This document shows positions 34,719 to 44,546 of a stretch of 64,000 bases of DNA, piece by piece (the stretch's first letter is position 1; each line of letters begins with the position of its first letter). The DNA lies in assembly GCA_014323795.1 (NCBI GenBank), contig JACONK010000034.1, positions 17,941 through 81,940 on the forward strand, written 5' to 3'. The stretch is from Paracoccaceae bacterium (GTDB lineage: Bacteria > Pseudomonadota > Alphaproteobacteria > Rhodobacterales > Rhodobacteraceae). The notes under the pieces are model-generated. The model saw only the letters and a program-made list of their open reading frames with translations. It was not told the origin of the DNA and did not search any database. The translations under genes were made by a program, and so were the position numbers.

Positions 34719-35030
34719 TCAGGCGGCGCGCTTGGCGGCCCGGCGTTCACCTTCCTCGCGGCTCAGCGCGACCGAAGTGCGCACACCCCGGGACACAAAT
34801 TTCATCATGCCTTCAATGCAGCGCTCATTCGGGTCAATCCCTGCACACGTCAGTACCTGCTGACCATCGCGGGATCGGGCCCAGCGGGCAATCGATTCCG
34901 CGCCATTGCCGTATCTTTTGTCATCCTCGATCGCATCATCCAGGGCTGCCAGCACAACGGCAGCAAAGAGCTTCTGGGCGCGTTTTCCCTGGTCAGCGTT
35001 GGTAGCGGCTTCATCAACATAGTCGAACAT
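34719..35030 (-). CDS. Small conserved protein (DUF6280-like)
   Basis: A 103-residue soluble protein starting MFDYVDEAATNADQGKRAQK, with a KLFAAVVLAALDDAIEDDKRYGN helix and an RGVRTSVALSREEGERR C-terminus. It matches my recollection of a small protein conserved in Rhodobacterales (DUF6280); no function is known. ATG 35030 has an AGAGGA ribosome binding sequence, which fixes the start; the frame is open 222 nt further upstream. It is divergent from efp. Confidence 0.72.
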   Translation of the reverse strand: MFDYVDEAATNADQGKRAQKLFAAVVLAALDDAIEDDKRYGNGAESIARWARSRDGQQVLTCAGIDPNERCIEGMMKFVSRGVRTSVALSREEGERRAAKRAA

Positions 35031-35281
35031 CTTGTCCTCTTGTCTTTTCCGGTTTTCGAAAGGCCTGTGCAGTATGACAATTTTGTAACGATTCGGCAGG
35101 GGGAAAGCGCATGTGAGCCTTGCATCAGACGCACGGATGGCAAGGCCTTTCCCTGCCCTGGCCCGGGATGGCTTTTCCCCATTGCGTTGTTTTGTCCCGG
35201 TTTCATAGTGTCTTGTATCGCACAGTTTCCCAAGATAATAGGGCAGCAGCACCTGAAGTCAAGAAAAGACAGGGGGACGGC

Positions 35282-35845
35282 ATGCCAAAGATCAACGGAA
35301 ATGAAATCCGGCCTGGCCATGTTCTGGCTCATGACAGCGGGCTCTGGTCTGCCGTCAGGGTTGACCATGTGAAGCCCGGCAAAGGCGGGGCGTTTGCGCA
35401 AGTAGAGCTGAAAAACCTGCGCAACGGGTCCAAGCTGAACCAGCGCTTTCGCAGCGCGGACAAGGTGGAACGGGTGCGGCTGGAACAAAGGGAACAGCAA
35501 TTTCTTTATGAAAGTGCCAATATGCTCGTTTTCATGGATACCGCAACCTATGAGCAGACCGAACTGCCCGCCGACATCCTCGGTGCCCGGCGTCCGTTGC
35601 TCCAGGACGGCATGACGGTGCACATTGAATACTACGGAACGGAGGCCCTGAACGCCACATTGCCCCAGAAGGTCACCTGCAGGGTCGTGGAAACCGAACC
35701 GGTGGTCAAAGGCCAGACAGCGGCCGGCAGTTTCAAGCCTGCGGTGCTGGAAAACGGCCTGCGCGTGATGGTGCCGCCGTTCATCGGGCCGAATGAGGAT
35801 ATTGTCGTGAACACCGGGACGCTGGAGTATTCTGAGCGCGCCTGA
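35282..35845 (+). CDS. efp: Translation elongation factor P
   Basis: EF-P relieves ribosome stalling at polyproline sequences. The 187-residue protein has the three EF-P domains and Lys34 in the PGKGGAF loop, the site that is beta-lysylated in many bacteria. No epmA or epmB gene is in the window. ATG 35282 gives [12 protein letters not shown], the standard length. Confidence 0.95.
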   Translation: MPKINGNEIRPGHVLAHDSGLWSAVRVDHVKPGKGGAFAQVELKNLRNGSKLNQRFRSADKVERVRLEQREQQFLYESANMLVFMDTATYEQTELPADILGARRPLLQDGMTVHIEYYGTEALNATLPQKVTCRVVETEPVVKGQTAAGSFKPAVLENGLRVMVPPFIGPNEDIVVNTGTLEYSERA

Positions 35846-35914
35846 GCCAGTGCGCACGGCCCCGCCGTACCCCCCATGATGCGGGGCCTTCCGAAAAAGA
35901 AAGCGGCCGGCGCG

Positions 35915-36841
35915 TCAGGCGGCGGCCCGCCGGAGCCTGTCGTTTATGGCGGCACCGAGGCCGACTTCCGGGATCGGAACCACGGCGATGGGCTGACCGA
36001 TGGCGTCAAGTGCCCGGAGATGGGCAAAAAGGTTTGCCGCCGCTTCACACAGATTGCCGGAGGAAGAAAGGTTGAATATGGCCCCCGGTGTGGGCCCAAA
36101 GCCGAGAAGGCTTTCCCCGGCCCGGCGGCCGCCCGCATTCAGGCGCAGCGGCGATTTTGGGGCGTAGTGGGATAACATCTGCCCGGGGGAAACAACCTGA
36201 TCCGGCGATGTTGCCGGGGGGATGGGATGGCCCAGGGTGCTTTCCAGAACCTCGACAGGCACACCGCCTTGCCGGGCAAGCGTGACCACCGGGTCGCCGG
36301 CGGCAACGATTGTGCTTTCCAGCCCGACCCTGCATGCGCCGCAGTCGATGACTGCGTCGATACGGCCCCGAAGGCCTGCCAGCACGTGGTCGGCCGTCGT
36401 GGCACTGACGCGGCCGGAGGGATTGGCCGACGGGGCGGCAAGGGGGCACCCTGCGGCGCGGATCAGATCGAGGGCCACACCATGGGCGGGGATGCGGACA
36501 GCGACATCCGGCAAGCCGGCGGTGACGCGGCCGGACAGGCCCGCGCCGGCGCGCATGGGCAGGATCAGGGTCAACGGGCCGGGCCAGAAAGCCCGCGCCA
36601 GAATATGCGCAGCCTCATTAAATGCGGCAATCTGCCGTGCGGCTTCAAAGCTTGCCACATGCACGATCAGCGGGTTGCACGGGGGGCGCCCCTTGGCCTT
36701 GTAAATGCGCTCCACCGCCTTCCCGTTGGTCGCATCGGCACCAAGACCATAGACCGTTTCTGTCGCGAAGGCCACCAGCCCGCCCGCCTGCACAATTGCG
36801 GCGGCCTTTTTGACCTGGTCAGGGGCAAGGCGTTGGGTCAT
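35915..36841 (-). CDS. L-threonylcarbamoyladenylate synthase (Sua5/TsaC type)
   Basis: Makes threonylcarbamoyl-AMP, the donor for t6A37 in tRNAs that read ANN codons. The 308-residue protein has an N-terminal YrdC domain (TETVYGLGADATNG, KAKGRPPCNPLIVH) and a C-terminal Sua5 domain beginning near SPGQMLSHYAPKSPL, so it is the long Sua5 form. ATG 36841 gives MTQRLAPDQV; the frame is open 60 nt further. It converges with efp. Confidence 0.9.
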   Translation of the reverse strand: MTQRLAPDQVKKAAAIVQAGGLVAFATETVYGLGADATNGKAVERIYKAKGRPPCNPLIVHVASFEAARQIAAFNEAAHILARAFWPGPLTLILPMRAGAGLSGRVTAGLPDVAVRIPAHGVALDLIRAAGCPLAAPSANPSGRVSATTADHVLAGLRGRIDAVIDCGACRVGLESTIVAAGDPVVTLARQGGVPVEVLESTLGHPIPPATSPDQVVSPGQMLSHYAPKSPLRLNAGGRRAGESLLGFGPTPGAIFNLSSSGNLCEAAANLFAHLRALDAIGQPIAVVPIPEVGLGAAINDRLRRAAA

Positions 36842-37543
36842 GAGGTCTTTCGCACAGCGGTGGCCGGGGTTCCGGTTGTGCCTTGGGCCCCGGTTCTGCA
36901 AGGTTCCTTATATCATCACGCCTGCCATCTTTGAACCGGGGCAGGTTCTCAGGCACAGCCTTAGGGCCTGCGGGAAGGTGTGTGCCGGGGGACGGGCCTG
37001 CCGCCTGTGGCGGCGGGGATTGAATAACAATCTGTTGACCGATCCCCGACGGTGCGGGTGTTGGCACTGTTCTGTCCGGCTGTGGCAGTCATGGCGGGCC
37101 TCCCTGGGCAGGCAGGATTCATGGCGGGTACCGTGCACCCGGCACCCTATCCGATCCGGATTGTGCGCTCAAGGCAAGAGGCCTCCCCGGCGGGTGGCCC
37201 GTTGTGTTTCTGCCGTGGCCGGTTCAAAGCCTGTTCAGGCGAATATGAAGAGGTAACTTTTCCCATCTTCCCCTGTAGTGCCTTCCATGTGTAGGCGGTT
37301 CCCGAAGGGACGCAAATGACTTCGCAGGAAAAATCGCGGTCTGCCGAATTTATTTTTTCATCGTTTCCCTCGCAAAGGCTGAATCATGGCCTTGTGCCTG
37401 ATGTGTCGCATGTCGTTGCCCTGCTACAGGCCACCCGCCAGGGGCAAAAGCCGCAACATGCGCCTGCGGCCTGTCTGCAAAGCCGGAAATCAGCCTTCGG
37501 GCAATTGCGCCGATGTGTTTGAGCGGCGGGACAGCCGGCCGGT
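36842..37543. other. Gene-free stretch of about 700 nt
   Basis: I found no frame here with recognisable protein features on either strand; the short open frames are Pro/Arg/Cys-rich and look like noise. No tRNA or strong terminator was seen. It separates the Sua5 gene from the malonate operon and might be a decayed gene. Confidence 0.4.
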
Positions 37544-39070
37544 TCAGGGAGGGTCTGCAGGCATGAACATGTCCCTGTATTGTGCGCGGAGTTCTTTCTT
37601 TTGAACCTTGCCCATCGTGTTGCGGGGCAACTCCGGAAGCACCACCAGCCGTTGCGGGTGTTTGAACCGTGCAAGGGCACCGCCGATGTTCCTTTTGATG
37701 CCGTCCAGGTCAAGGACGGCCTGTCCTTCGGCAACCAGAATACCGACGACAGTCTCGCCAAGGTCGGGATGTGGTACGCCGATCACGGCACTCTCCAGCA
37801 CACCTGCCTCATCGTCGAGCAGACGCTCGATCTCTTTCGGGTAAATGTTGTAGCCACCGGAAATAATCATATCCTTGCTGCGGCCGACAATGTGAAGATA
37901 GCCGTCTTCGTCAATCCGTCCCAGGTCGCCCGTAATGAAAAAGCCGTTTTCGCGCAGAGCCTCGGCTGTTTTCCCGGGCATCTGCCAATAGCCCTTGAAA
38001 ACGTTCGGCCCCCTGACCTCGATCTCTCCGATCTCTCCCTGCGGCAGCGTTGCGCCGGTGCTGCTGTCGGTAATTCTGATTTCCACGCCGGGCAGGGGGA
38101 AGCCCACGGTGCCGGCGCGCCGCTCACCATCATACGGGTTCGACGTGTTCATGTTTGTTTCGGTCATGCCGTACCGCTCCAGGATACGGTGGCCGGTGCG
38201 CTCTTCAAATCGAACGTGCGTTTCGGCCAACAGCGGCGCAGAACCCGAGACGAAAAGACGCATGTGTCGTGCGGTTTCCCGTGTGAACCGCTCATCGTCC
38301 AGAAGTCGGGTGTAAAATGTCGGAACACCCATCATGGTTGTCGCCTGCGGCATGAGGCCGAGCATCACATCGAGATCGAACTTCGGCAGGAACACCAATT
38401 TGCCCCCTGCCAGGAGCGTGATGTTCGTTGCGACAAACAAACCGTGCGTGTGGAAAATCGGCAGCGCATGAAGAAGCGAGTCTTCTGCCGTGAATTTCCA
38501 TTCACCTGCCAGAACCCGGCAATTGGACAGCAGGTTGCCCTGCGTGAGCATCGCACCCTTTGCGCACCCGGTGGTCCCGGACGTGTACAAGAAGGCGGCC
38601 ACATCGTCTGTGGTGCGATCCAGGGTAGAAAATGTGCGCGGCAAGACAGCGGCCTTCGTCGCAAAACTCCCGCTTCCGTCGGCGTTCATGGTTTCCAGGG
38701 CCGCACCACAGACGTGCGCAACCGGCTGCAGGGATTCCGAACATTTGCCATCGCAAAGAATGAGGCGGGCACCGCTGTTTTCGGCGAAGCGGTACACGTC
38801 ATCCGCCGTATAGGCCGTGTTCAGGGGCAGGAAGACAGCGCCCGCCTGTACGCAGGCCGCATAAACGGCAACGGCCTGCGGTGATTTCGCAACTTGAACC
38901 GCCACGCGGTCGCCGGGCCGAAGGCCATGCCGCACAATAAGGCCAGCATATTGTGCGGCCAATTGCAGGAAATCGCCATGGGTGACGGTCGTGCCATCCG
39001 CCATCTGCAGGAAGGTCGTGTTCCTGCCCTGGTGCTGTCCAAAGAGGGTATCATAAAGAGGATTGGGCAT
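37544..39070 (-). CDS. matB: Malonyl-CoA synthetase MatB
   Basis: An acyl-CoA synthetase of the adenylate-forming superfamily, 508 residues. The P-loop is YTSGTTGCAKGAML, the adenylate-binding motif is ERYGMTETNMNTSNPYDGERR, and the C-terminal catalytic lysine is in the NTMGKVQKKELR segment. The TSNPYDGERR stretch, as well as its position after a malonyl-CoA decarboxylase gene, supports malonate as substrate. Start ATG 39070 lies inside the end of the decarboxylase gene (20-nt overlap). It is the last gene of the malonate operon. Confidence 0.9.
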   Translation of the reverse strand: MPNPLYDTLFGQHQGRNTTFLQMADGTTVTHGDFLQLAAQYAGLIVRHGLRPGDRVAVQVAKSPQAVAVYAACVQAGAVFLPLNTAYTADDVYRFAENSGARLILCDGKCSESLQPVAHVCGAALETMNADGSGSFATKAAVLPRTFSTLDRTTDDVAAFLYTSGTTGCAKGAMLTQGNLLSNCRVLAGEWKFTAEDSLLHALPIFHTHGLFVATNITLLAGGKLVFLPKFDLDVMLGLMPQATTMMGVPTFYTRLLDDERFTRETARHMRLFVSGSAPLLAETHVRFEERTGHRILERYGMTETNMNTSNPYDGERRAGTVGFPLPGVEIRITDSSTGATLPQGEIGEIEVRGPNVFKGYWQMPGKTAEALRENGFFITGDLGRIDEDGYLHIVGRSKDMIISGGYNIYPKEIERLLDDEAGVLESAVIGVPHPDLGETVVGILVAEGQAVLDLDGIKRNIGGALARFKHPQRLVVLPELPRNTMGKVQKKELRAQYRDMFMPADPP

Positions 39071-40319
39071 CTTCGGGCTCCCGGGATTTTGCAGCCACAG
39101 ACGCGCCCAATTTCCTGACGGCGGCAGAGGCAACGACGGTTTTTTCGCCGACAAAGATCTCGCGGTTCTGGGAAATCTGATTGAGGTCATAGAGGCAGTT
39201 CACCGTCGTCCCGTTGGACTGGTGCCTGCCGTTTTCCGAAATGTCAGCATCCGCGTGCACGGCGTGAACCAGGGCACCATTGCCCAGGTGGAAACGTGCG
39301 ACCGGGTCATACGGCATCCCGTCCGGCCTCTTTGCCTCAAGCAGACAATGCGCCACCAGGGCCCGGTCGTCTTTTGACCCCAGGGCCTCCGGGTCAGCCC
39401 CGCCAAGCCATTTATTGAGGCCCGGGACAGGCGAAAGCGTGACGAATGCAGCAAGGCCGGGCAGGTCTTTTGAAAGGTCCGAAACAACCTGCTTGATGAG
39501 TGAATTTCCGAATGAAATTCCTGCCAGTCCGGGTTGGCAGTTTGAAATCGAGTAAAACACGGCTGTATCGGCTTCCTCAGCCTCGATCAGGGTGCGCTCA
39601 TCGGCCAAAAGTCCCTGAACCGAGTCGGGAATGCCCTTCGTCAGAGCCACTTCGACGAAGATCAGCGGTTCGTCCGCCAGGGCCGGATGAAAGAAACCAA
39701 AGCACCGCCGATCAGACGGCTTCAAACGACGCCTGAGGTCTTCCCGGCTGTCGATGGCGTGGACCGCCTCATAGGCGATAATCTTTTCGATGATTTCGGC
39801 CGGGCTTTCCCGGTTGATTGGTCGCAGAACCGGAAATCCACGGTTAAACCACGAGCTGAACAGATGCCTGAAATCAACGTCCAACGGCTCAAGGTCCGGG
39901 TGCTCGCACATTAATCCAAGAAGATCCTTGCGCATGGCAACAAGCCGGCCAGTTGCACCGGGCACCTGATTCAGACGGCGCACAAGTTCCTGCCGGGCCG
40001 GTTCACAGGCCACCTCGAAGGCGCGATACGTGCCTTTTCCGGGTTTGTCGCGATAGGCCTGAAGGGCCGATATGACGGCGTCCGGGTCAATCTCCAGCCC
40101 GTGCGTGACGAATTGGAAGAAGTCTCTCTTTTCGCCCGCAGACATCGCGGCGTAGCACTCCAGGAGATTTCGGGCCAGGGTAACACCCGACACCTCTCCG
40201 TGGCTGCTCAACAGGGCGGCGCACAGCTCCGCCGTTGTGCGTTCATCAACCTCGCCGGAGTGCGCCCGACGATACCGGCGGGCAAAGATCGTCGATATCA
40301 GATCGCCAAAATAGCTCAT
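39051..40319 (-). CDS. matA: Malonyl-CoA decarboxylase
   Basis: Converts malonyl-CoA to acetyl-CoA and CO2. The 422-residue protein has an N-terminal helical domain and the catalytic domain with CFGFFHPALADEPLIFVEVALT, FYSISNCQPGLAGISFGN and FHLGNGALVHAVHADADIS, which carry the acyl-CoA site and catalytic His/Ser region. It overlaps the TRAP large permease by four bases (ATGA) and matB by 20 nt, so translation is coupled across the operon. Confidence 0.92.
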   Translation of the reverse strand: MSYFGDLISTIFARRYRRAHSGEVDERTTAELCAALLSSHGEVSGVTLARNLLECYAAMSAGEKRDFFQFVTHGLEIDPDAVISALQAYRDKPGKGTYRAFEVACEPARQELVRRLNQVPGATGRLVAMRKDLLGLMCEHPDLEPLDVDFRHLFSSWFNRGFPVLRPINRESPAEIIEKIIAYEAVHAIDSREDLRRRLKPSDRRCFGFFHPALADEPLIFVEVALTKGIPDSVQGLLADERTLIEAEEADTAVFYSISNCQPGLAGISFGNSLIKQVVSDLSKDLPGLAAFVTLSPVPGLNKWLGGADPEALGSKDDRALVAHCLLEAKRPDGMPYDPVARFHLGNGALVHAVHADADISENGRHQSNGTTVNCLYDLNQISQNREIFVGEKTVVASAAVRKLGASVAAKSREPEDAQSSL

Positions 40320-41632
40320 ATTGCCGCTCCCATCACGACATCCGGCAACCAGGTCGCAAGACCGGGGAAGATGCAGAGCAGGATGATGGCAATCACCATG
40401 CAGGCCACGAACGGCAGGGAACCCTTCAGAATCGTCTTGAGAGAGATGTCCGGTGCAATGCCGTTGATCACATAGAGGTTCAGGCCCACCGGCGGGGATA
40501 TCAGCCCGATCTCCATGTTGATGGTCAGAACAACCGCAAACCAGATCGGATCAAACCCCGCCGTGGTGATAATTGGCAGCAGGATCGGTGCCGCCATCAG
40601 GATCACGGCCACAGGTGGCAGAAAGAAACCCGCAACCAGCAGGAATACCATGACGCACGTCATGAGCACCCAGCGGTTCACGTCCAGCGTCCCGATCCCT
40701 TCTGCAATCGCCTGCGTGATGAAGAGGCTCGACAGCATGTAAGAGAAAACACCGGCAGCCGCGATGATGAACATGATCATCACGCTTTCCCTGGTGCTGT
40801 CGCGCAGGACGACCCAGATCTCCCCGGGGTTCCAGAGCCTGTAGATGGCCATCGCAATGATCAGGCAAAGGAGTGCACCGACAGCGGCCGTCTCGGATGG
40901 CGTCGCGATGCCGCCATACATGGCGTAGAGCACCCCGATAATGATCCCCAGGAAAGGCAGCACACGCGGGAGGATCTCAAACTTCTCTTTCCACGTATAG
41001 CTGCCCGAGGCCAACAGGTCCCTGTCACCGGACCGCCACGTGGAATACAGCGACCAGATCATAAACAGGCCAACCAGCATGACGCCCGGGATCACCCCTG
41101 CAAGGAACAGACGGCCAATAGAGGTTTCGGTCGAGATACCGTAGACGATCATCGTAACCGAGGGCGGGATGAGGATACCAAGCGTACCACCGGCAGCGAT
41201 TGAACCGGCGGAAACGCCATCCGGATACCCGCGCCTGCGCATCTCGGGGATGCCCATCTTGCCGATAGCGGCACAGGTCGCCGGGCTTGAGCCGGACATT
41301 GCCGCGAACAGGGCGCAGGCCCCCAGGTTTGAAACCACGAGGCCGCCCGGAACCCGCGTAAGCCAGCGTTCCAGTGCTTCGTAGAGGTCGGCCCCGGCCC
41401 TGGTCGACGCAATCGAGGCACCCATGATGATGAACATCGGGATGGACAACAGCGCGAAATTGTCAAGTTTGCCAAAGAGAATTTCCGGGATCAGCTCAAG
41501 TGACCGAAACCCGTCAAAGACCAGCAGAAAACCGGTGGAGACGATCAGCAGACCAAGTGCGACCGACACGCCCGAGAAAAGCACAAGAATGGTGGCACCG
41601 GCGACAATGGCACCGAGAAGAACGGGATCCAT
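40316..41632 (-). CDS. matM: TRAP transporter large permease (DctM/MatM)
   Basis: A 438-residue membrane protein with about 12 helices and family segments VALGLLIVSTGF, LSIPMFIIMGASIA and GSSPATCAAIGKMGIPEM. It forms the sodium-driven translocation channel of a tripartite TRAP uptake system. Malonate specificity is inferred from operon context, because the next two genes make and decarboxylate malonyl-CoA. It is joined to the small subunit by a TAATG overlap at 41630-41634. Confidence 0.87.
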   Translation of the reverse strand: MDPVLLGAIVAGATILVLFSGVSVALGLLIVSTGFLLVFDGFRSLELIPEILFGKLDNFALLSIPMFIIMGASIASTRAGADLYEALERWLTRVPGGLVVSNLGACALFAAMSGSSPATCAAIGKMGIPEMRRRGYPDGVSAGSIAAGGTLGILIPPSVTMIVYGISTETSIGRLFLAGVIPGVMLVGLFMIWSLYSTWRSGDRDLLASGSYTWKEKFEILPRVLPFLGIIIGVLYAMYGGIATPSETAAVGALLCLIIAMAIYRLWNPGEIWVVLRDSTRESVMIMFIIAAAGVFSYMLSSLFITQAIAEGIGTLDVNRWVLMTCVMVFLLVAGFFLPPVAVILMAAPILLPIITTAGFDPIWFAVVLTINMEIGLISPPVGLNLYVINGIAPDISLKTILKGSLPFVACMVIAIILLCIFPGLATWLPDVVMGAAI

Positions 41633-42129
41633 TACACGTCTTCCAGGCCAAATGGGGCATCAATCCTGAGCAGGACGGCCACGAGGTCAGCGGTCAGCTG
41701 TAGCAGGAAGAGTCCAAATCCTGCAGGAATTGACAGATACGGTATCCAGAGACGCACCCCCCAAACCGTGTCGGACTTCCAGTTGCCCTCATAGGCGCGG
41801 TGCCAATGCTCGCAGCCGTGGAAAAGCACGACCGACACGACGATGATCGAGAGCGTCATCGTCAGGATGTACAGGCGGAACCGGGCCGTTTTCGGCAGTG
41901 CCAACGGAATGAGGTCCACATTCACGTGGCCTCTTAGGTGCTGGACGTAGGGCAGGCCCATAAGCGTTGCACCAATTGCAAGGTATACAACCGCTTCGGT
42001 CTGCCAGACAGTTGACCGGTTGAGAACAAAACGAACGAAAATCATCTGGCACGTGATTGCAACAGCAGCAACAATCATGGCCGCGGAACACCATCCGGCG
42101 AGGGTCGAGAGGGCCGCAACGGTACGCAA
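41632..42129 (-). CDS. matQ: TRAP transporter small permease (DctQ/MatQ)
   Basis: A 165-residue protein with four transmembrane helices, the small subunit that joins the large permease in TRAP transporters. The sequence FVRFVLNRSTVWQTEAVVYLAIGATLMGLPYVQHLRGHVNVDL is typical of DctQ. The start is TTG at 42129; a GGAAAC sequence precedes it and no better start keeps the first helix. It lies between the binding protein and large permease genes. Confidence 0.85.
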   Translation of the reverse strand: MRTVAALSTLAGWCSAAMIVAAVAITCQMIFVRFVLNRSTVWQTEAVVYLAIGATLMGLPYVQHLRGHVNVDLIPLALPKTARFRLYILTMTLSIIVVSVVLFHGCEHWHRAYEGNWKSDTVWGVRLWIPYLSIPAGFGLFLLQLTADLVAVLLRIDAPFGLEDV

Positions 42130-42254
42130 AAAAGATTGTTTCCGGTGCGTGAGGTCACGGCTGCGCTTTGGCCGGCCATGTCAGCTTTCCTTCCGGGGCA
42201 GTCGAATTTTATAAAAAGGCGACCGCGGGGTACGTGTGCCCGCCTCGGGAGAGA

Positions 42255-43256
42255 TTACTTGACCGCAAGCGCCATATCGAGCAGCGCCTGCCCGCCGGGC
42301 ACCTCGGCAACGAAGGCCTTGTAGGAGGTTTCATGTGCCAGGGCCCTCCAGGCGGCGAAGTCTTCCGGTGTCATCTCGGCGATTTCAACACCGGCTTCCT
42401 CGAAGACAGCCACGGAAGCCGCATCCTGCTTCCTGGCTTCCTCGAGATAGAACGCTTCAGCCTTTTCAGCAGCCGCGAGAAGCGCGGCCTGCTGGTCCGC
42501 GTTCAGCCCTTCGAAGACGGACTTGTTCATCAGCAGCGGCTGATACATGAACCACAACGCCACCTCTTCGGTCGCCGGCGTGTAGCAGGCAACCTGTTCG
42601 TAAATCCGGTAAGACACAAACGAAGAGGACGATGTGTTTGCGGCGTTCAGGATACCGGTCTGCAAGGCGTTGTAGATCTCGGACGATGCCATCGATGTGA
42701 TCGACGCACCGGCACCGGCCAGCATTTGTTCAAACGCCTTGCCGGCCGCACGGGTCTGAAGGCCGGCGACATCTTCGGGTTTGGTGATGCACTTGTCCTT
42801 GCCGGCGAAGCCGCCGGCCAGATAGCCGTGCACGAGGACTATCACGTCATCGTCTGCCATCTTTTCCTCGAGGGCCTCCATATACGGCGAGGTGCTCAGA
42901 CGTGCGGCATGATCATGGTTTTTTACCAGACCCGGCATCAGTGTCAGGTTGAACGCAGGCTGCTGACCTCCGGCATAACTCAGGGGCAGAACGGTCATAT
43001 CCAGCCGGCCGCGGCTCAATGGGCGGTACTGCTCGCGCGGCTTGAAGAGAGACTTCGAACCGAAAATCCTGATTTCGAGATCGACGCCGGCGGCCGCAAC
43101 CTCGTCGGCAACCATTTGGGCCATGTGATGGCGAATGTCCTTGCTCGACCACTGGTGTGAAAGACGCAGCTCTTTTGCGCCTGCGGCAGACGCACCCCCG
43201 ACAAGTGCGACCACTGCGGCGGTTATTGCGACGGCCGCCGGAAAGTTCTTTTTCAT
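42255..43256 (-). CDS. matP: TRAP transporter substrate-binding protein (DctP/MatP)
   Basis: A 333-residue periplasmic binding protein. A cleavable signal peptide covers about residues 1-27 (ending GGASAAGA). The mature part has the DctP fold with VAGLQTRAAGKAFEQML and the SEIYNALQTGILNA segment; the conserved arginine in the LQTRAAG region usually binds the substrate carboxylate. ATG 43256 has a strong GGGAGGA ribosome binding sequence. First gene of the five-gene malonate operon; malonate is inferred as the ligand. Confidence 0.88.
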   Translation of the reverse strand: MKKNFPAAVAITAAVVALVGGASAAGAKELRLSHQWSSKDIRHHMAQMVADEVAAAGVDLEIRIFGSKSLFKPREQYRPLSRGRLDMTVLPLSYAGGQQPAFNLTLMPGLVKNHDHAARLSTSPYMEALEEKMADDDVIVLVHGYLAGGFAGKDKCITKPEDVAGLQTRAAGKAFEQMLAGAGASITSMASSEIYNALQTGILNAANTSSSSFVSYRIYEQVACYTPATEEVALWFMYQPLLMNKSVFEGLNADQQAALLAAAEKAEAFYLEEARKQDAASVAVFEEAGVEIAEMTPEDFAAWRALAHETSYKAFVAEVPGGQALLDMALAVK

Positions 43257-43313
43257 GGATTCCTCCCTTTGGTTCTGCCGCCATAAGGAGGCGACCCCTG
43301 CCGGGTATGATGC

Positions 43314-43736
43314 CTAGCCTACCAGTTCAAGGGTGGAAAAGAAACAGGCTATTTCTTCTTTTGCCGTGTCCGGCCCGTCGGATCCGTGCACCGAGTTTTC
43401 GCCAATCGACAGCGCGTAAGTCCTGCGTATGGTGCCCTCTTCAGCCTCCTCCGGGTTGGTTGCCCCCATGATTTCCCGATTGCGGGCGATGGCGTTTTCG
43501 CCTTCCAGAACCTGCACCACAATCGGCCCGGACGACATGAATGCGCATAGTTCATCGTAGAACGGGCGTTCCCTGTGCACGGCGTAAAAGACACCTGCCT
43601 GGGCTTTTGTCAGCCGGATGCGCTTTTGTGCGATCACACGCAGGTTGCCGCCTTCCAGCATTGCGACAATCGCGCCGGTCAGGTTGCGTCTGGTAGCGTC
43701 GGGTTTGATGATGGAAAAGGTGCGCTCAAGAGCCAT
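43314..43736 (-). CDS. ndk: Nucleoside diphosphate kinase
   Basis: Ndk equilibrates nucleoside di- and triphosphates by a phosphohistidine intermediate. The 140-residue protein has the [10 protein letters not shown] start, the [13 protein letters not shown] segment and the active-site histidine in [12 protein letters not shown]. It is on the same strand as the malonate operon but 57 nt upstream of matP and probably separately expressed. Confidence 0.96.
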   Translation of the reverse strand: MALERTFSIIKPDATRRNLTGAIVAMLEGGNLRVIAQKRIRLTKAQAGVFYAVHRERPFYDELCAFMSSGPIVVQVLEGENAIARNREIMGATNPEEAEEGTIRRTYALSIGENSVHGSDGPDTAKEEIACFFSTLELVG

Positions 43737-44052
43737 GGGAGTATCCTTATGCGGATGTCAATTTGCGTGGTTCCTAACATGGGGCGGTGCGGTTGAAAAA
43801 CAGACAATGCACCCGCATTGCCCGGCCCGTGCGGATTTTGCCGGCAGAGGGCCCTGGCCGGCGGGCTTTTTCACAGCCCGATGCACCGCCTGCCCCTGGA
43901 ACGCCGGGCGGCACTGGCAGAACACTCCGGTGCCGTTATTATGGCAAGCCGTGCCCCGCATCCGATCTCCCGGCAGAGGAATGATGGCCACGGCAGGTTT
44001 CCCCCGCATGCGGGGCCAGGGGCGGGTGAATCCCCGCCCTGCCAAACCGGTG
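43737..44052. other. holC-ndk spacer
   Basis: No supported gene in 316 nt. A GC-rich hairpin with arms GGGCGGG and CCCGCCC lies at about 44020-44042, directly after the holC stop codon on the minus strand. It lacks a T run, so its role as a terminator is uncertain. Confidence 0.35.
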
Positions 44053-44538
44053 TCAGGGCGGGGCCGTGCGGCGGCGGCCCGTGCTTTCCGTCTTTTTTAC
44101 CCAGCGGCCACCGTCCTGTGCCCAGTATTTCGCGGGCAGGCCTGCGGCGGTGATGGCGTTCCAATCCTCGTGTGCCGCGTTCAGGTGCGCCGCATCATTG
44201 CCGTCGAACATCAGGCAGACACGCTTGAATGTGCCGGCCTCCGCCACATGCGCACGGGCCCCATCGATGAGCACCAGCAGTTCGGCCCCGTTGGTGTTTT
44301 CCAACCCCGGCGTCAGCAGGATCGGCTGCGCGCCGTCATGGTCCCCCCCCGCCAGCCCATGGGGCATGAAGTCCTCGTCGGACCGGGTCCAGAGCATCTG
44401 ATCCAAACGCCCCAGCCGGGCGGCATCTGTCCCGCGTACCAGCGCACGCCAGCCGCGGCGGAGGGTTTTTTCCAGAATATGAGGCAGCGCGGATTCCAGC
44501 AGGCACCCGGTCATGTTATAAAAGAAAATCTCTGCCAT
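44053..44538 (-). CDS. holC: DNA polymerase III subunit chi
   Basis: HolC links the clamp loader of DNA polymerase III to SSB. The 161-residue protein has the family pattern FFYNMTGCLLESALPHILEKTL, ALVRGTDAARLGRLDQMLW and SFVPHGLAG-like FMPHGLAGG, ending with a basic tail after GGRWVKK. It starts 8 nt after the pepA stop, the usual pepA-holC order. Confidence 0.85.
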   Translation of the reverse strand: MAEIFFYNMTGCLLESALPHILEKTLRRGWRALVRGTDAARLGRLDQMLWTRSDEDFMPHGLAGGDHDGAQPILLTPGLENTNGAELLVLIDGARAHVAEAGTFKRVCLMFDGNDAAHLNAAHEDWNAITAAGLPAKYWAQDGGRWVKKTESTGRRRTAPP

Positions 44539-44546
44539 GGCAGGGC

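Noticed and set aside
42168..43160. 330-codon plus-strand frame antisense to the TRAP binding protein
   Set aside because: The minus strand encodes a clear DctP protein with signal peptide; the antisense frame is a codon-bias shadow.
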